From contig JAFUQQ010000002.1 of assembly GCA_017472285.1 (NCBI GenBank), positions 1 through 49,543 on the forward strand: a stretch of DNA of 49,543 bases, in the 5' to 3' direction. A program made the position numbers and the translations under genes. The notes below the pieces were generated by a model. The model worked only from the letters and a program-made list of their open reading frames with translations. It made no database searches and was not told the origin of the DNA. Below are positions 1-8,448 of this stretch, piece by piece. This stretch comes from Clostridia bacterium. GTDB taxonomy: Bacteria > Bacillota > Clostridia > Oscillospirales > CAG-272. Position 1 is the stretch's first letter. Each line of letters begins with the position of its first letter.

Positions 1-58
1 CAATTTCTTTAAGCTGGATTTGTTCTTCTACGGTTAAATATATTTCTTTGTTTAACAT
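1..58 (-). CDS. Partial ORF, N-terminal 19 residues of an unknown protein
   Basis: The reading frame begins ATG TTA AAC AAA and stays open to the window edge, so only the first 19 residues (starting MLNKEIYLTV) are visible. An AAAAAGAGGT ribosome binding site lies about 8 nt upstream, and a consensus promoter sits 30 nt further up. The start is therefore well supported, but the product cannot be recognised from so short a piece. Confidence 0.6.
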   Translation of the reverse strand, partial: MLNKEIYLTVEEQIQLKEI

Positions 59-87
59 TTTGGTATACCTCTTTTTCGTTTTCTTTT

Positions 88-116
88 AGTATACCAAATA
101 ATCATTCATATGTCAA
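88..116 (-). promoter_or_regulatory. Consensus sigma-A promoter of the partial left-edge gene
   Basis: On the minus strand TTGACA (111-116) and TATACT (88-93) are separated by exactly 17 nt. It points into the partial gene at the left edge. Confidence 0.8.
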
Positions 117-161
117 GTTTTAGTAGGGACGAGATAGTAGGTGCGAACTGTGTTCGCCCGC

Positions 162-180
162 GGGAGACCACAGGTCTCCC
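162..180. repeat. Perfect 8-bp inverted repeat, 3-nt loop
   Basis: GGGAGACC, ACA, GGTCTCCC. It lies between the left-edge promoter and the NUDIX terminator and has no T-run on either side, so it is not an intrinsic terminator. It looks like a small intergenic palindromic repeat. Confidence 0.5.
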
Positions 181-223
181 CTGCGTATAAGTGAGAATTA
201 CTCCGCAGTAAACAAATAATTAA

Positions 224-253
224 CCCCGACAGATTTTCAATGATCTGTCGAGG
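224..253 (-). terminator. Terminator of the NUDIX gene
   Basis: An 11-bp stem (CCCCGACAGAT against ATCTGTCGAGG, one G-U) with an 8-nt loop. On the minus strand a T-rich tail follows. It begins 20 nt after the NUDIX stop codon. Confidence 0.7.
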
Positions 254-272
254 TATGTTTTCGTTAATAAAT

Positions 273-686
273 TCATTTCAACAATTCTTTTCTATACATT
301 TCAACATGCATCATTATATGCCCAATATTTCCTTCTCCCGCATATTGTGCAGCATCGAAAAAATTATGATTGAGGGTTGACCAATACAAATCGTTTTCAT
401 CTCCGCTAACTGTAATCGATTTGTTTAATTTGCCAACATAAACCTCAAGATAACAGTTTCCAAGATGATATGTAAAATCCATTAAATGAGAAAGGATAAT
501 ATCGTTCTTTGTTATTGAGGTTTCTTCTTCAAGTTCTCGATATGCAGCATCCAAACCATCCTCGTTTGGCTCAATTTTCCCACCAACAAAATTATATAAT
601 CCCTTGTACGGATTTCTCCGTCTTTTGCACATCAATATTTTATCAGCGTTTTCAGTAAAGACCACTATTGCATTGTATCCTTGCAT
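273..686 (-). CDS. NUDIX hydrolase (MutT-like)
   Basis: A 137-residue protein with a complete NUDIX box: GGK at about residues 35-37, then REL.EEE near 50-56 (form G-x5-E-x7-R-E-L-x-E-E-T). This metal-binding helix hydrolyses nucleoside diphosphates linked to another moiety. The N-terminal strand (YNAIVVF) and the basic stretch CKRRRNPYKG resemble 8-oxo-dGTP/ADP-ribose type enzymes, but the substrate cannot be fixed. The length is normal for a stand-alone domain. The start ATG has an AGGAG site 6 nt upstream. It is monocistronic, with its own promoter (774-802) and terminator (224-253). Confidence 0.9.
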   Translation of the reverse strand: MQGYNAIVVFTENADKILMCKRRRNPYKGLYNFVGGKIEPNEDGLDAAYRELEEETSITKNDIILSHLMDFTYHLGNCYLEVYVGKLNKSITVSGDENDLYWSTLNHNFFDAAQYAGEGNIGHIMMHVEMYRKELLK

Positions 687-773
687 ATCATTCTCCTAAC
701 AGAATTATATTTATTGATTTTATCGCCAGTTTCGCCTTTGTATTACAAAGACATTGGGCTTTTCGTTAGTCCC

Positions 774-802
774 ATTATAACACAAATCGGCAGAGAAAAC
801 AA
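774..802 (-). promoter_or_regulatory. Probable promoter of the NUDIX gene
   Basis: Minus strand TTGTTT (797-802), 17-nt spacer, TATAAT (774-779), 88 nt upstream of the NUDIX start. The -35 box lies in the loop of the hairpin at 788-813. Confidence 0.65.
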
Positions 803-813
803 TGTCTCTGCCG
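788..813. terminator. Hairpin with 9-bp perfect stem, terminator-like
   Basis: CGGCAGAGA and TCTCTGCCG flank an 8-nt loop. A TTTTT run follows on the plus strand and a T-rich stretch on the minus strand. It may end minus-strand transcripts from the tRNA-Arg side before the NUDIX promoter. Confidence 0.5.
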
Positions 814-939
814 AAATTTTTGTGCCTGTAAATTCTCCGTTAAGGACAACAAAGAAAAAATTCTCTGTCCTTTTCTGTTTGTTATGATGCTTTTAGGTTT
901 ACTGCTTTATCGCAGATACCTTTTCGCAAGTGCTTTTTC

Positions 940-1014
940 TGGCATCCCCGGCGGGAATCGAACCCGCAACAGAAACTTAGGAGGTTCCCGTTATATCCAT
1001 TTAACTACAGGGAC
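940..1014 (-). tRNA. tRNA-Arg (anticodon CCT)
   Basis: A 75-nt cloverleaf including an encoded CCA. The acceptor stem pairs GTCCCTG with CGGGGAT, the anticodon loop is CTCCTAA within a 5-bp stem, and the T-arm holds GGTTCGAATCC. Anticodon CCT reads AGG (Arg). It lies 41 nt beyond the stop codon of the AI-2E-type gene on the same strand. I see no convincing promoter of its own, so co-transcription with that gene is possible. Confidence 0.95.
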
Positions 1015-1040
1015 ATAATCTGCCCATCAGAGCAGATTAT
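1015..1040. repeat. Stem-loop abutting the tRNA-Arg 5' end
   Basis: ATAATCTGC and GCAGATTAT form a perfect 9-bp stem around an 8-nt loop. It lies between the AI-2E-type stop codon and the first base of tRNA-Arg. It has no T-run toward the tRNA, so it does not look like a normal terminator. It could be an RNA processing structure. Confidence 0.55.
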
Positions 1041-1055
1041 TATGATATTTTATCC

Positions 1056-2411
1056 TTAGGATTGATGAATCGTGATTTCTGCCGTATCGGTCGAATCCGA
1101 TTCGAGATCGATAGATTCTTGCGGCGAGGGATCGGGCTTTTTGAGCTTGAAATCCTCATCGGCTTCTTCTTCTTTTTCGCCGCGTTTTCTGCGGGAGCGT
1201 TTGGCTTCACGTTCAATAAAGAGTTGTTTACCCGCATCCGTATGATAATAATCGAGCGGATCAGCGGAAAGCCCCTTATTTATCAAGCGTTTATCCACAG
1301 CGGAATGTAAGAATGCATAAAGAATCGCAAATACGGGTACACCTATAACAAGTCCCCAAAGACCGATCAGACCTGTCATAATAATGATCGCGGCAAACAT
1401 GAACATTGTGGAAGCATCCACACCGACACGAATGATATAAGGACGGATCATGCGTTTATTGATCTGATGTAAAACAATCATAAAGATCACAAAACCAACG
1501 GAAAGCGCGGGATTGGTAAGAAAAACGATCAACGCGCCGATAACCGTACCGATCAGCGTACCGAAAACGGGGATCAGACTTGCGATACCAACGAGCGTAC
1601 TGACAAGGGGATAATACGGAACACCGATAATCAGAAGACAAAAATAAGAGATGATACCGATTACGAGCGCATCTGCGATCTGTCCTTTGATATAACCGCC
1701 GAAATTTTTATCGGCAAGACGCACGCTTTTTGCCATAACACGATATTTTTCTGTATTGAGAAAAGCACGGAGCAATTTTTTGCTTTGCGCAAGCAAGCGT
1801 TCTCTGGCGAGCAGAAAATAAATTGAAAGAATAATACCAAGTAAAACGTCACCCAATACGCCGACAAGCTTTGTTGCAACCGTCATAACGTCGGGAATAA
1901 TGCCGGAAGCGGAGGTATATAATTTTTCTACCAATCCAACAAAATATTCAAGAAGTTTTGTTATATATGCGGAAAAGAAATTTTCTCCAACAGAAAGTCC
2001 GAGCAACCATTCCTTCAAGCTTTGAATATACATACTGGACATCTGTTGCAATTCTGCATAACCCGCCAACACACGCGGCAAAACAAGCCAACAGAAAATA
2101 ACGATCAATATGATAACGATCAGAAAAACCAGAACAACGGAAAATATGCGGGAAAGTCCGAACAGTTTTTTTTGCGTCATTCCGCGGAATACGCGGCGTT
2201 CAAAAAATTTAACGAAAGGGCAAAGCAGATAAGCAATCGCTGCACCATAAATAATCGGTTGAAAAACACCGAGAAATTTCACAGCGGTCTTTACCACTTC
2301 CGAAAAATGCAGGAAGGCAAAAATGCACACTATAACAGCAAAAATCACGCCTGCCGCATATAACGCAAGCGTATTATTACGTTTATTGAACTCAGGCTTC
2401 ATACTACGCAT
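1056..2411 (-). CDS. AI-2E family transporter (PerM/YdiK/YtvI-type permease)
   Basis: A 451-residue polytopic membrane protein with two N-terminal helices, a central region and about four C-terminal helices, including the family-typical stretch VGIASLIPVFGTLIGTVIG. Members export small molecules or act in ion homeostasis; the substrate here is unknown. The C-terminal 60-70 residues form a charged, soluble tail (KRSRRKRGEKEEE, then Asp/Ser-rich) that the family core does not need. I chose ATG at 2411 because AAGGAAG sits just upstream; an in-frame ATG at 2402 is nearly as good, and a GTG extension to 2450 has no ribosome site. The promoter has upstream direct repeats (see 2581). Confidence 0.85.
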   Translation of the reverse strand: MRSMKPEFNKRNNTLALYAAGVIFAVIVCIFAFLHFSEVVKTAVKFLGVFQPIIYGAAIAYLLCPFVKFFERRVFRGMTQKKLFGLSRIFSVVLVFLIVIILIVIFCWLVLPRVLAGYAELQQMSSMYIQSLKEWLLGLSVGENFFSAYITKLLEYFVGLVEKLYTSASGIIPDVMTVATKLVGVLGDVLLGIILSIYFLLARERLLAQSKKLLRAFLNTEKYRVMAKSVRLADKNFGGYIKGQIADALVIGIISYFCLLIIGVPYYPLVSTLVGIASLIPVFGTLIGTVIGALIVFLTNPALSVGFVIFMIVLHQINKRMIRPYIIRVGVDASTMFMFAAIIIMTGLIGLWGLVIGVPVFAILYAFLHSAVDKRLINKGLSADPLDYYHTDAGKQLFIEREAKRSRRKRGEKEEEADEDFKLKKPDPSPQESIDLESDSTDTAEITIHQS

Positions 2412-2528
2412 TTCTTCCTTTCTGTCGGACGTTTCAATATTATGATACACATTTTTTTGGGTTTCGTCAAGCGAATTTTTGCAATTCCTTGATTTTTCCG
2501 AAAATGTTAATATTTCCTTAAAAAGTCC

Positions 2529-2557
2529 TCTATATATAATAACGAATCTATTCTCAA
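2529..2557 (-). promoter_or_regulatory. Probable promoter of the AI-2E-type gene
   Basis: Minus strand TTGAGA (2552-2557), 17 nt, TATAGA (2529-2534) within a TATATATA tract. The same arrangement recurs in front of the membrane protein gene at 37920. Confidence 0.5.
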
Positions 2558-2580
2558 ATTTTCAGCAAAAATTCGGATTG

Positions 2581-2597
2581 TTCACAAAATGTTTACA
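2581..2597. promoter_or_regulatory. Direct repeat TTCACA-N5-TTTACA, possible response-regulator site
   Basis: Two hexamers of the form TTYACA are 11 bp apart, 24 bp upstream of the -35 box at 2552-2557. Period and sequence resemble PhoP/OmpR-family boxes. An almost identical copy is at 38016-38032. Confidence 0.45.
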
Positions 2598-2604
2598 AAT
2601 GTAT

Positions 2605-2629
2605 ATCACCTCGGGAATTCCGAGGTGAT
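2605..2629 (-). terminator. Terminator after the duplicated lipoprotein gene
   Basis: A perfect 10-bp stem (ATCACCTCGG/CCGAGGTGAT) with a 5-nt loop, 15 nt past the stop codon. AT-rich sequence follows on both strands. Confidence 0.7.
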
Positions 2630-2643
2630 TTGTATATTTCGCT

Positions 2644-4089
2644 TTAATGAACGTATACGATAGTAAACGCAATGTCTGCGGAAAGTGAAAGATCATTCGC
2701 CCCACGAATCTGATCTTCCTCATAATTTTCACAATAAACAAACGAGATCGTACCTGTAAAATCACAAGTGCCGTTGGGATAGATTTCATTGCCGTAAAGC
2801 GGAATATCACAGAGTTTCGGTGCATCGTCACGCTCATCATAATACACCTTACCCGCAACGTATTCCAATTTGAAATCGTAGCTTTCTCCCGCTTCGATAT
2901 CCCACATATCATACATTTCAGGACATCCACCGTACACAGCACAGGAAGTCAATTCGATTCCGTTTGCATTCGTAATATCCACGGTAATTTCATGATTATG
3001 GCGATAATCACCCAAGCCTGACTCACGGCAATAGGTCGGCAGAAATTGACGATTTGTATGGTCGGAAGTGTTGGTGATTTTTACGTCCATCGTCACGACT
3101 TCATTATGCTTTACATAAAAATCTTTTTCAAGACTTTCACTTGCATAACCGTGAAGTGTGAGCTCCATTTTCATACCGTCGGTATTTTCGGTTACGATGG
3201 TTTTCGTGACTTCTTTTTCATCGGAAGGCACTTCAAAAAAGACTTCGGGAATCACGGTTTCTGCCGTGTCACTTGTTTCTGTCGTATCCGTGGTTTCGGT
3301 CGTGTCCATGGTTTCGGTCGTTTCATCAGAAACATAAACTACCTCAAAAGACAGCTCTGTTGCAATATAGAGGTTATTTCTGGTATCGAGTCCCTTATTG
3401 TCGTCGAATGCATGGGGGAAATAGATATAACCGATAAACAGGCAAGAGCCATTTTCATATATACTTTCATCATAAAGCTCTATGCCGCCCCCTTCTCTGC
3501 CATCATAGAGAAGATCATACTCTTTGGAATTTTCTGTGTGTTTGCCTGCAGCAAGCTTCAACGTATACGTTTCACTTTCGCCTGGTTTCAATTCCCAAAT
3601 GATATATCTTTCAGGATGAGCTAAACTACGATAGTCTGAAGAAACGGCTAAATGATCGCCGTAACGGTTTGCAAAATAAAATTCCAATTCATGATTGTGC
3701 GGAGGATCGAAAGTTCTGCAATCAGTAGACATAAATTGTAATATTTTATCGGAAGTGGGACTATCATTGATGATTTTTACGTCCACAATAAAATATTCAT
3801 TGTTTTTTACATAAAAATCTTTGTTAAGACTTTCACTCTGATAACCATGTAAAGTAACTTCCATTTTTAATCCGTAATCCTTCTCGCTTTTGATTACACA
3901 AGTAACTTCTTTTTCGTCATCGGGAACTTTAAAAAATTTTTCGGGAATCACGGTTTCTGACGTATCGGTTGTTTCGGTTGTGTCCGTCGTTGCGGTGGAA
4001 GACGATGTTTCTTCAATATCGCTTGTATGACAGGAAGCAAACGAAACGAGCATTGCCAAAAACAAAAGTATACTGATGATTTTTTTCAT
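2644..4089 (-). CDS. Lipoprotein with two tandem copies of one ~200-residue domain
   Basis: A 481-residue protein. Residues 1-20 are a signal peptide ending FASC, a slightly atypical lipobox with Cys20 as the likely lipid site. Two homologous units follow (about 47-255 and 280-481). Each is preceded by a Thr/Glu/Asp-rich linker (TTDTTETTDT type) and starts VIPE.FF.VP.DEKEVT. Shared landmarks are LHGY.SESL.KDFYVK, a Cys-Arg followed by HNHE, AGK, GIELYDE/GNEIYPNG and a final FE/FT.VYV. The protein is presumably anchored outside the membrane. I do not recognise the domain; its beta-rich look suggests a binding module, but that is inference. GAAAGGGTG precedes the ATG. It is monocistronic. Confidence 0.8.
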   Translation of the reverse strand: MKKIISILLFLAMLVSFASCHTSDIEETSSSTATTDTTETTDTSETVIPEKFFKVPDDEKEVTCVIKSEKDYGLKMEVTLHGYQSESLNKDFYVKNNEYFIVDVKIINDSPTSDKILQFMSTDCRTFDPPHNHELEFYFANRYGDHLAVSSDYRSLAHPERYIIWELKPGESETYTLKLAAGKHTENSKEYDLLYDGREGGGIELYDESIYENGSCLFIGYIYFPHAFDDNKGLDTRNNLYIATELSFEVVYVSDETTETMDTTETTDTTETSDTAETVIPEVFFEVPSDEKEVTKTIVTENTDGMKMELTLHGYASESLEKDFYVKHNEVVTMDVKITNTSDHTNRQFLPTYCRESGLGDYRHNHEITVDITNANGIELTSCAVYGGCPEMYDMWDIEAGESYDFKLEYVAGKVYYDERDDAPKLCDIPLYGNEIYPNGTCDFTGTISFVYCENYEEDQIRGANDLSLSADIAFTIVYVH

Positions 4090-4236
4090 TGAATTTCACC
4101 CTTTCTGAATTGGTTTTCATATATTAGTCGAAAATCCATTCAGATTTTCTCACCGTTTTTGAAAAATTCTGATCTTCCTTTTCGTACAGTATATCAATAA
4201 AGACGATACCAACGAAGAAAATGTTACAAATTTTTT

Positions 4237-4271
4237 GAAAAAAATGCCCCCTTTATCAAAAAGGGAGCATT
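4237..4271 (-). terminator. Terminator of the potABCD operon
   Basis: A 12-bp stem (AATGCTCCCTTT/AAAGGGGGCATT on the minus strand, one G-U) with a short loop, followed by seven T. It starts 22 nt after the potD stop codon. Confidence 0.9.
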
Positions 4272-4293
4272 GATTCGTGCGGCGAATCGCCTT

Positions 4294-5517
4294 TTATTTC
4301 ATTTGTCTTGCATCCATGCGTTTTTTCTTTCTCCACATCGAGAAAAGGCAAAGCGCAGTAATACCGATGGCAAGAAGTGCCACAGCGATCCAGAATCCCG
4401 CGGTCAGCGTACCAACACGCACTTCGATCCAGAGATCGTCAAGCAATTTATTGGTTTCATCGGAAAGGTTGCGGAAAGTTTCGCTGTTTTCGAGGATATC
4501 ATCACTCGGATAAGCAACAGGATTTGCAACCATTTCTTCATCCATCAAGTCTTTTGCGGCGGAGATCGGTGTGGAATAACCGATATAACCGCAGTTTTCC
4601 GCAGAAACGGTGGGTTCACACATGAAATTGATGAGCATTTCTGCCGCTTCTTTGTTGACACAGCCTTTCGGAATACACATGGCATCCACGAATTGATTAA
4701 AACCTTCTTTCGGGAAAACGAAAGCAAGATCGGGATTGGTTTCGCTCATGGTCAGATAGTCGCCCGCATAATAAGGCGCGATCCATGCGTTTTCTTCCGC
4801 AAGTTTATCAAAAATCTGGTCCATAACATATGCCTGAACCACGTTTTTTTGTTCTTTCAGAAGTTCTGCCGCTTCCGTGATCTCGGTTTCATCTTCGCTG
4901 TTGATGGAATAACCAAGACGGGCAAGAGCGATCGCAAATGCGTCACGGGAATTGGAAAACATCAGGATTTTTCCGCTGTACTGTTCATCCCAGAGGATTT
5001 CCCAGCTATCCACTTCTTCCGTTACGTATTTGGTATTATAGATCAGACCGACCGTACCCCACGTATAAGGTACGCTGTATTCGTTTGCCGCATCATAATC
5101 AGGATTTTTGAAAACGTCATCGACATATTTTTCAAAATTCGGAATGTTTTCATAATTGAGTTTTTCGAGCATTCCATTCTCTGCCATACGGGAGATCATA
5201 TAATCCGAAGGAATGATGATATCATAGTATGCACTGCCGCTCTGCAATTTGGAATAAAGACCTTCATTGGTATCAAAAGTGGTATATTCCACGTCAATAC
5301 CCGTCAGGGATTCAAATTCCGCAACAACGTCCATCATACCGTCCGAACCGTCAGAAATATATTCGCCCCAGTTATAAACGTAAAGCGTAATATTTTGTCC
5401 TTTGAATTTGGAATAATATTCTTCATCCAATTCATAAGCATCCTGCGCGGAAACAGTCAGAACCAAAGAAGAAAGAATGAAAAGCACGCAAAGAAAAATG
5501 GAAAGTATTTTTTTCAT
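4294..5517 (-). CDS. potD: PotD, spermidine/putrescine-binding protein with C-terminal membrane anchor
   Basis: A 407-residue extracytoplasmic solute-binding protein of the polyamine ABC importer, last gene of potABCD. A Sec signal peptide ends near residue 24 (VSA|QD) and there is no lipobox Cys. The mature part begins QNITLYVYNWGEYISDG, the typical PotD opening, and includes DIIIPSDYMISRM, YSVPYTWGTVGLIYN and FMCEPTVSAEN. Unlike ordinary PotD, a strong transmembrane helix (about 372-395) and a basic tail (MWRKKKR) follow the binding domain, so the protein is probably held to the membrane at its C-terminus. AAAGGAG precedes the ATG; the gap to potC is 18 nt. Confidence 0.95.
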   Translation of the reverse strand: MKKILSIFLCVLFILSSLVLTVSAQDAYELDEEYYSKFKGQNITLYVYNWGEYISDGSDGMMDVVAEFESLTGIDVEYTTFDTNEGLYSKLQSGSAYYDIIIPSDYMISRMAENGMLEKLNYENIPNFEKYVDDVFKNPDYDAANEYSVPYTWGTVGLIYNTKYVTEEVDSWEILWDEQYSGKILMFSNSRDAFAIALARLGYSINSEDETEITEAAELLKEQKNVVQAYVMDQIFDKLAEENAWIAPYYAGDYLTMSETNPDLAFVFPKEGFNQFVDAMCIPKGCVNKEAAEMLINFMCEPTVSAENCGYIGYSTPISAAKDLMDEEMVANPVAYPSDDILENSETFRNLSDETNKLLDDLWIEVRVGTLTAGFWIAVALLAIGITALCLFSMWRKKKRMDARQMK

Positions 5518-5535
5518 TTGAAATTCTCCTTTGCT

Positions 5536-6336
5536 TTAAATTCTCATCATTTTCTTTTGTTTTGCGGTTTCTTTCTTGATGGAACGCACGTTTGTAAAGA
5601 GCAGAACCAGAAGTACGACCACAAAAAGAATGGTAGACAACGCATTGATCTCAGGGCTGACACGCTTCTTGACCATTGAATAGATCGTGATGGAAAGCGT
5701 CTGTACGTTACCCGCCGTGAAATAACTGATAACGAAGTCATCGAGAGAATATGTGAATGCCATCAGGAAGCCTGTGATGATACCGGGCATGATTTCGGGC
5801 AGGACCACTTTGGTAAATGCCTGAAAAGGATTGCAACCAAGGTCAAGTGCGGCTTCATAAAGGCTTGCGTTCATCTGACGGAGCTTCGGCAGGATCGAAA
5901 GAAATACCGAAGGTACGCAGAAAGAGATATGCGAAATGATGAGCGAAACAAATCCGCCCGACATTCTTGCGAACGAGAAAAGGAGCATGAGCGAGATGCC
6001 CATGACGATTTCGGGACTGAGCAAGGGGAGATTTGTTACGTTTTGGATTGCACCCTTGACGGCCTTGTTTTTCATGGAAAAGACACCGATAGCTGCCGTT
6101 GCACCGAGAATCGTTGCGAAAACGGATGCGATCACGGCCACGATCAGCGTATTTTTCAAAGAGTTGAGAATGAGTTCATTGGAAAAAAGCTCCTGATACC
6201 ATTTGAGTGAAAATCCCGTCCATGAATAACCCTTGGTGGAGTTAAAGGAAAAGACGATCAGCACGAAGATCGGCAGATAGAGGAAAAGGAGCATAAGGGC
6301 GATATAAACGCCGGAAAGTTTCTTTTTGCTGTTCAT
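5536..6336 (-). CDS. potC: PotC, polyamine ABC transporter permease
   Basis: A 266-residue inner membrane permease with about six helices. The EAA loop is visible as EAALDLGCNPFQAFTKVVLP, which docks on the ATPase PotA. MKNKAVKGAIQNVTNLPLLSPEI-type sequence is standard for PotC. The start ATG overlaps the potB stop codon by one base (TAATG), with GAGGAGG upstream, so translation is probably coupled. It forms the heterodimeric channel with PotB. Confidence 0.95.
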   Translation of the reverse strand: MNSKKKLSGVYIALMLLFLYLPIFVLIVFSFNSTKGYSWTGFSLKWYQELFSNELILNSLKNTLIVAVIASVFATILGATAAIGVFSMKNKAVKGAIQNVTNLPLLSPEIVMGISLMLLFSFARMSGGFVSLIISHISFCVPSVFLSILPKLRQMNASLYEAALDLGCNPFQAFTKVVLPEIMPGIITGFLMAFTYSLDDFVISYFTAGNVQTLSITIYSMVKKRVSPEINALSTILFVVVLLVLLFTNVRSIKKETAKQKKMMRI

Positions 6337-7154
6337 TATACCAAAGCCTCCTCTGCGTCTTCATCGCTGAAGTGATTGAAAATTGCCATCGTAACGAGTA
6401 CGACGATCATCAGGAGAAGTGAAGTTGCCGAGCCGCAGTTTAAGTCATAGGAGTTGCCGAGGAATTGCGTTTCGATCAGGTCGCCGATGAGATAGTTATT
6501 CACGCCGCCGAGCATGCCGCTGATAACGAACGTGCTAACTGCGGGAACAAATACCATCGTTGTGCCCGAAACGATACCGGGCATACTGAGCGGAAGAACG
6601 ACACGGTAGAAGGTCGAGAAGAAGCCTGCACCGAGATCGTTTGCCGCTTCCAAAACGCTTTTATCGATTTTGGTCATGACCGAATAAAGCGGAAGGATCA
6701 TGAAAGGGATATAGTTATAGACCATACCGAGCACGACCGCGCCCGAAGTATTGATGAGCTTCAGGGGAGAAAGTCCGATGCCTGTAAGAAGTGTATTGAT
6801 AACGCCGTTATCTTCAAGAATTGTCTGCCAAGCATAAGTACGGAGAAGGAAATTCATCCACATGGGGAGCATGATGAGCATGGACATCATTTTTTGTTTT
6901 GCGAAGCTGAGTCTGGACATCGCAAACGCGAAAGGATATGCAAAGACAAGACAAAGGATCGTTGCGATCGCGGCAAGAGAGATACTCTTGACGAGCGCGG
7001 GGATATATTTCACGGCTTGTTCGGCATTTGCCATGGTAAACGCGCCGGAAGCATCCGTGAAAGCAAAATAAACGATCAGAAAGAGGGGAATGATCGTGAA
7101 AAGGATCATCCAGATGATATAAGGGTAAGAAGCCCATTTCGCGTTTAATTTCAA
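6336..7154 (-). CDS. potB: PotB, polyamine ABC transporter permease (TTG start)
   Basis: A 272-residue permease with six predicted helices and an EAA motif ([21 protein letters not shown]). It pairs with PotC. The best start is TTG at 7154: GGAGGTG lies 7-8 nt upstream, and the TTG overlaps the potA TGA stop as TTGA, giving a 4-nt coupled junction. The next ATG is well inside the first membrane helix. Confidence 0.93.
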   Translation of the reverse strand: MKLNAKWASYPYIIWMILFTIIPLFLIVYFAFTDASGAFTMANAEQAVKYIPALVKSISLAAIATILCLVFAYPFAFAMSRLSFAKQKMMSMLIMLPMWMNFLLRTYAWQTILEDNGVINTLLTGIGLSPLKLINTSGAVVLGMVYNYIPFMILPLYSVMTKIDKSVLEAANDLGAGFFSTFYRVVLPLSMPGIVSGTTMVFVPAVSTFVISGMLGGVNNYLIGDLIETQFLGNSYDLNCGSATSLLLMIVVLVTMAIFNHFSDEDAEEALV

Positions 7155-8215
7155 CCCTTTTCACCTCCGAAATCCGAGCGGTGCATGATATGGATATCTT
7201 CAGGTGTGATACGCAGACCGACATCCGCGCCGACGGGCGTGAAATCTGTGGAATGTACGCGCCATGTCGTACCGTTGCAATCGACGCGCATTTCATAATG
7301 TACGCCTTTGAACGTAACGGCCGTGACTTTGCCGCAGAGGAATTCGCTCGAAGCCTTTGCGATTTCCACGTCTTCGGGGCGCACGACGATATCAACGGGT
7401 TCGTCTTTGGCAAAACCGCCATCGACGCATTCATAATTTCTTCCCGCAAATTCGACAAGGTAATCCTTATGCATGATACCGGGGACGATATTGCTTTCCC
7501 CGATAAAGCTTGCGGTAAACGCATTGACAGGTTCGTTATAGATATCCTGCGGTGTACCGATCTGTTGGATCTTGCCTTCATTCATAACGACGACGGTATC
7601 ACTCATTGTCAGTGCTTCTTCCTGATCGTGTGTAACGTATACGAAGGTAATGCCGAGGCGCTGTTGGATCTTTTTGAGTTCAAGCTGCATTTCCTTACGC
7701 AGTTTCAGGTCAAGTGCGCCGAGCGGTTCGTCAAGCAAAAGGACGTTCGGACGGTTGACAAGAGCACGAGCAATCGCAACGCGCTGTTGCTGACCGCCGG
7801 AAAGCAGATCGACGCGCCGGCTTTCAAAACCCGCAAGGTTCACGAGTGCGAGCATTTCTCTGACACGCTGAACGATCTCTTTTTCGGGAGTTTTCACAAG
7901 ACGCAGACCGAAAGCGACGTTTTCAAATACGTCAAGATGCGGAAAGAGAGCGTATTTCTGGAAAACGGTGTTGACTTTACGCTTATAAGGAGGCATATTG
8001 TTGATTCGCTTACCCTGGAACAGTACGTCACCGGAATCGGGCGTAACGAAACCGCCGATGATACGCAGAGTCGTCGTTTTACCGCATCCGGAAGGACCGA
8101 GCAATGTTAGAAACTCTTTTTCGTGAATATCGAGATCGATACCTTTCAAAATTTGGTCGCCGTCAAAACTTTTGGCGATTTTTTTGAGTTCAATTACTTT
8201 TTTGTTTTGATTCAT
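7151..8215 (-). CDS. potA: PotA, polyamine ABC transporter ATPase
   Basis: A 354-residue ATPase with Walker A GPSGCGKT (about 40-47), Q-loop, signature LSGGQQQR (138-145), Walker B VLLLDEP (158-164), D-loop GALD and switch His in VTHDQEEA. The C-terminal part (from about 240) is a TOBE regulatory domain as in PotA. It energises PotBC/PotD uptake of spermidine or putrescine. I start at ATG 8215; a GTG five codons upstream has no ribosome site, and the ATG has only a weak one. It is the first gene of the operon and is preceded by a leader with an internal terminator. Confidence 0.95.
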   Translation of the reverse strand: MNQNKKVIELKKIAKSFDGDQILKGIDLDIHEKEFLTLLGPSGCGKTTTLRIIGGFVTPDSGDVLFQGKRINNMPPYKRKVNTVFQKYALFPHLDVFENVAFGLRLVKTPEKEIVQRVREMLALVNLAGFESRRVDLLSGGQQQRVAIARALVNRPNVLLLDEPLGALDLKLRKEMQLELKKIQQRLGITFVYVTHDQEEALTMSDTVVVMNEGKIQQIGTPQDIYNEPVNAFTASFIGESNIVPGIMHKDYLVEFAGRNYECVDGGFAKDEPVDIVVRPEDVEIAKASSEFLCGKVTAVTFKGVHYEMRVDCNGTTWRVHSTDFTPVGADVGLRITPEDIHIMHRSDFGGEKG

Positions 8216-8341
8216 CTTTTTCTGTCTCACTTTTTAAAAAAATTTCGTACGCCACCCGCCCTTACCCAAGGGACCGACTACGCACAGGACGATGAAACCC
8301 GTCAAGCCTGTACAACAAAAACCATCCGCTCTTGCTGTAAT

Positions 8342-8375
8342 AAAAAAATGCACGAAAAATTTTTTTCCGTGCATT
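8342..8375 (-). terminator. Intrinsic terminator inside the potA leader (probable attenuator)
   Basis: On the minus strand AATGCACG pairs with CGTGCATT, extended by an A/T stem, followed by seven T. It lies between the promoter at 8449-8477 and potA, so readthrough is needed to express the operon. The leader also holds a GACCT/AGGTC hairpin. Confidence 0.7.
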
Positions 8376-8448
8376 AAAAAGTGCCGTGAACAATATCAAA
8401 AAATCATTTTGAAAAGACCTCCGGGAAAGGTCCCAAATCCACAATTGC

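Noticed and set aside
681..887. A 68-codon plus-strand ORF
   Set aside because: It covers the NUDIX promoter and two hairpins and has no ribosome site.
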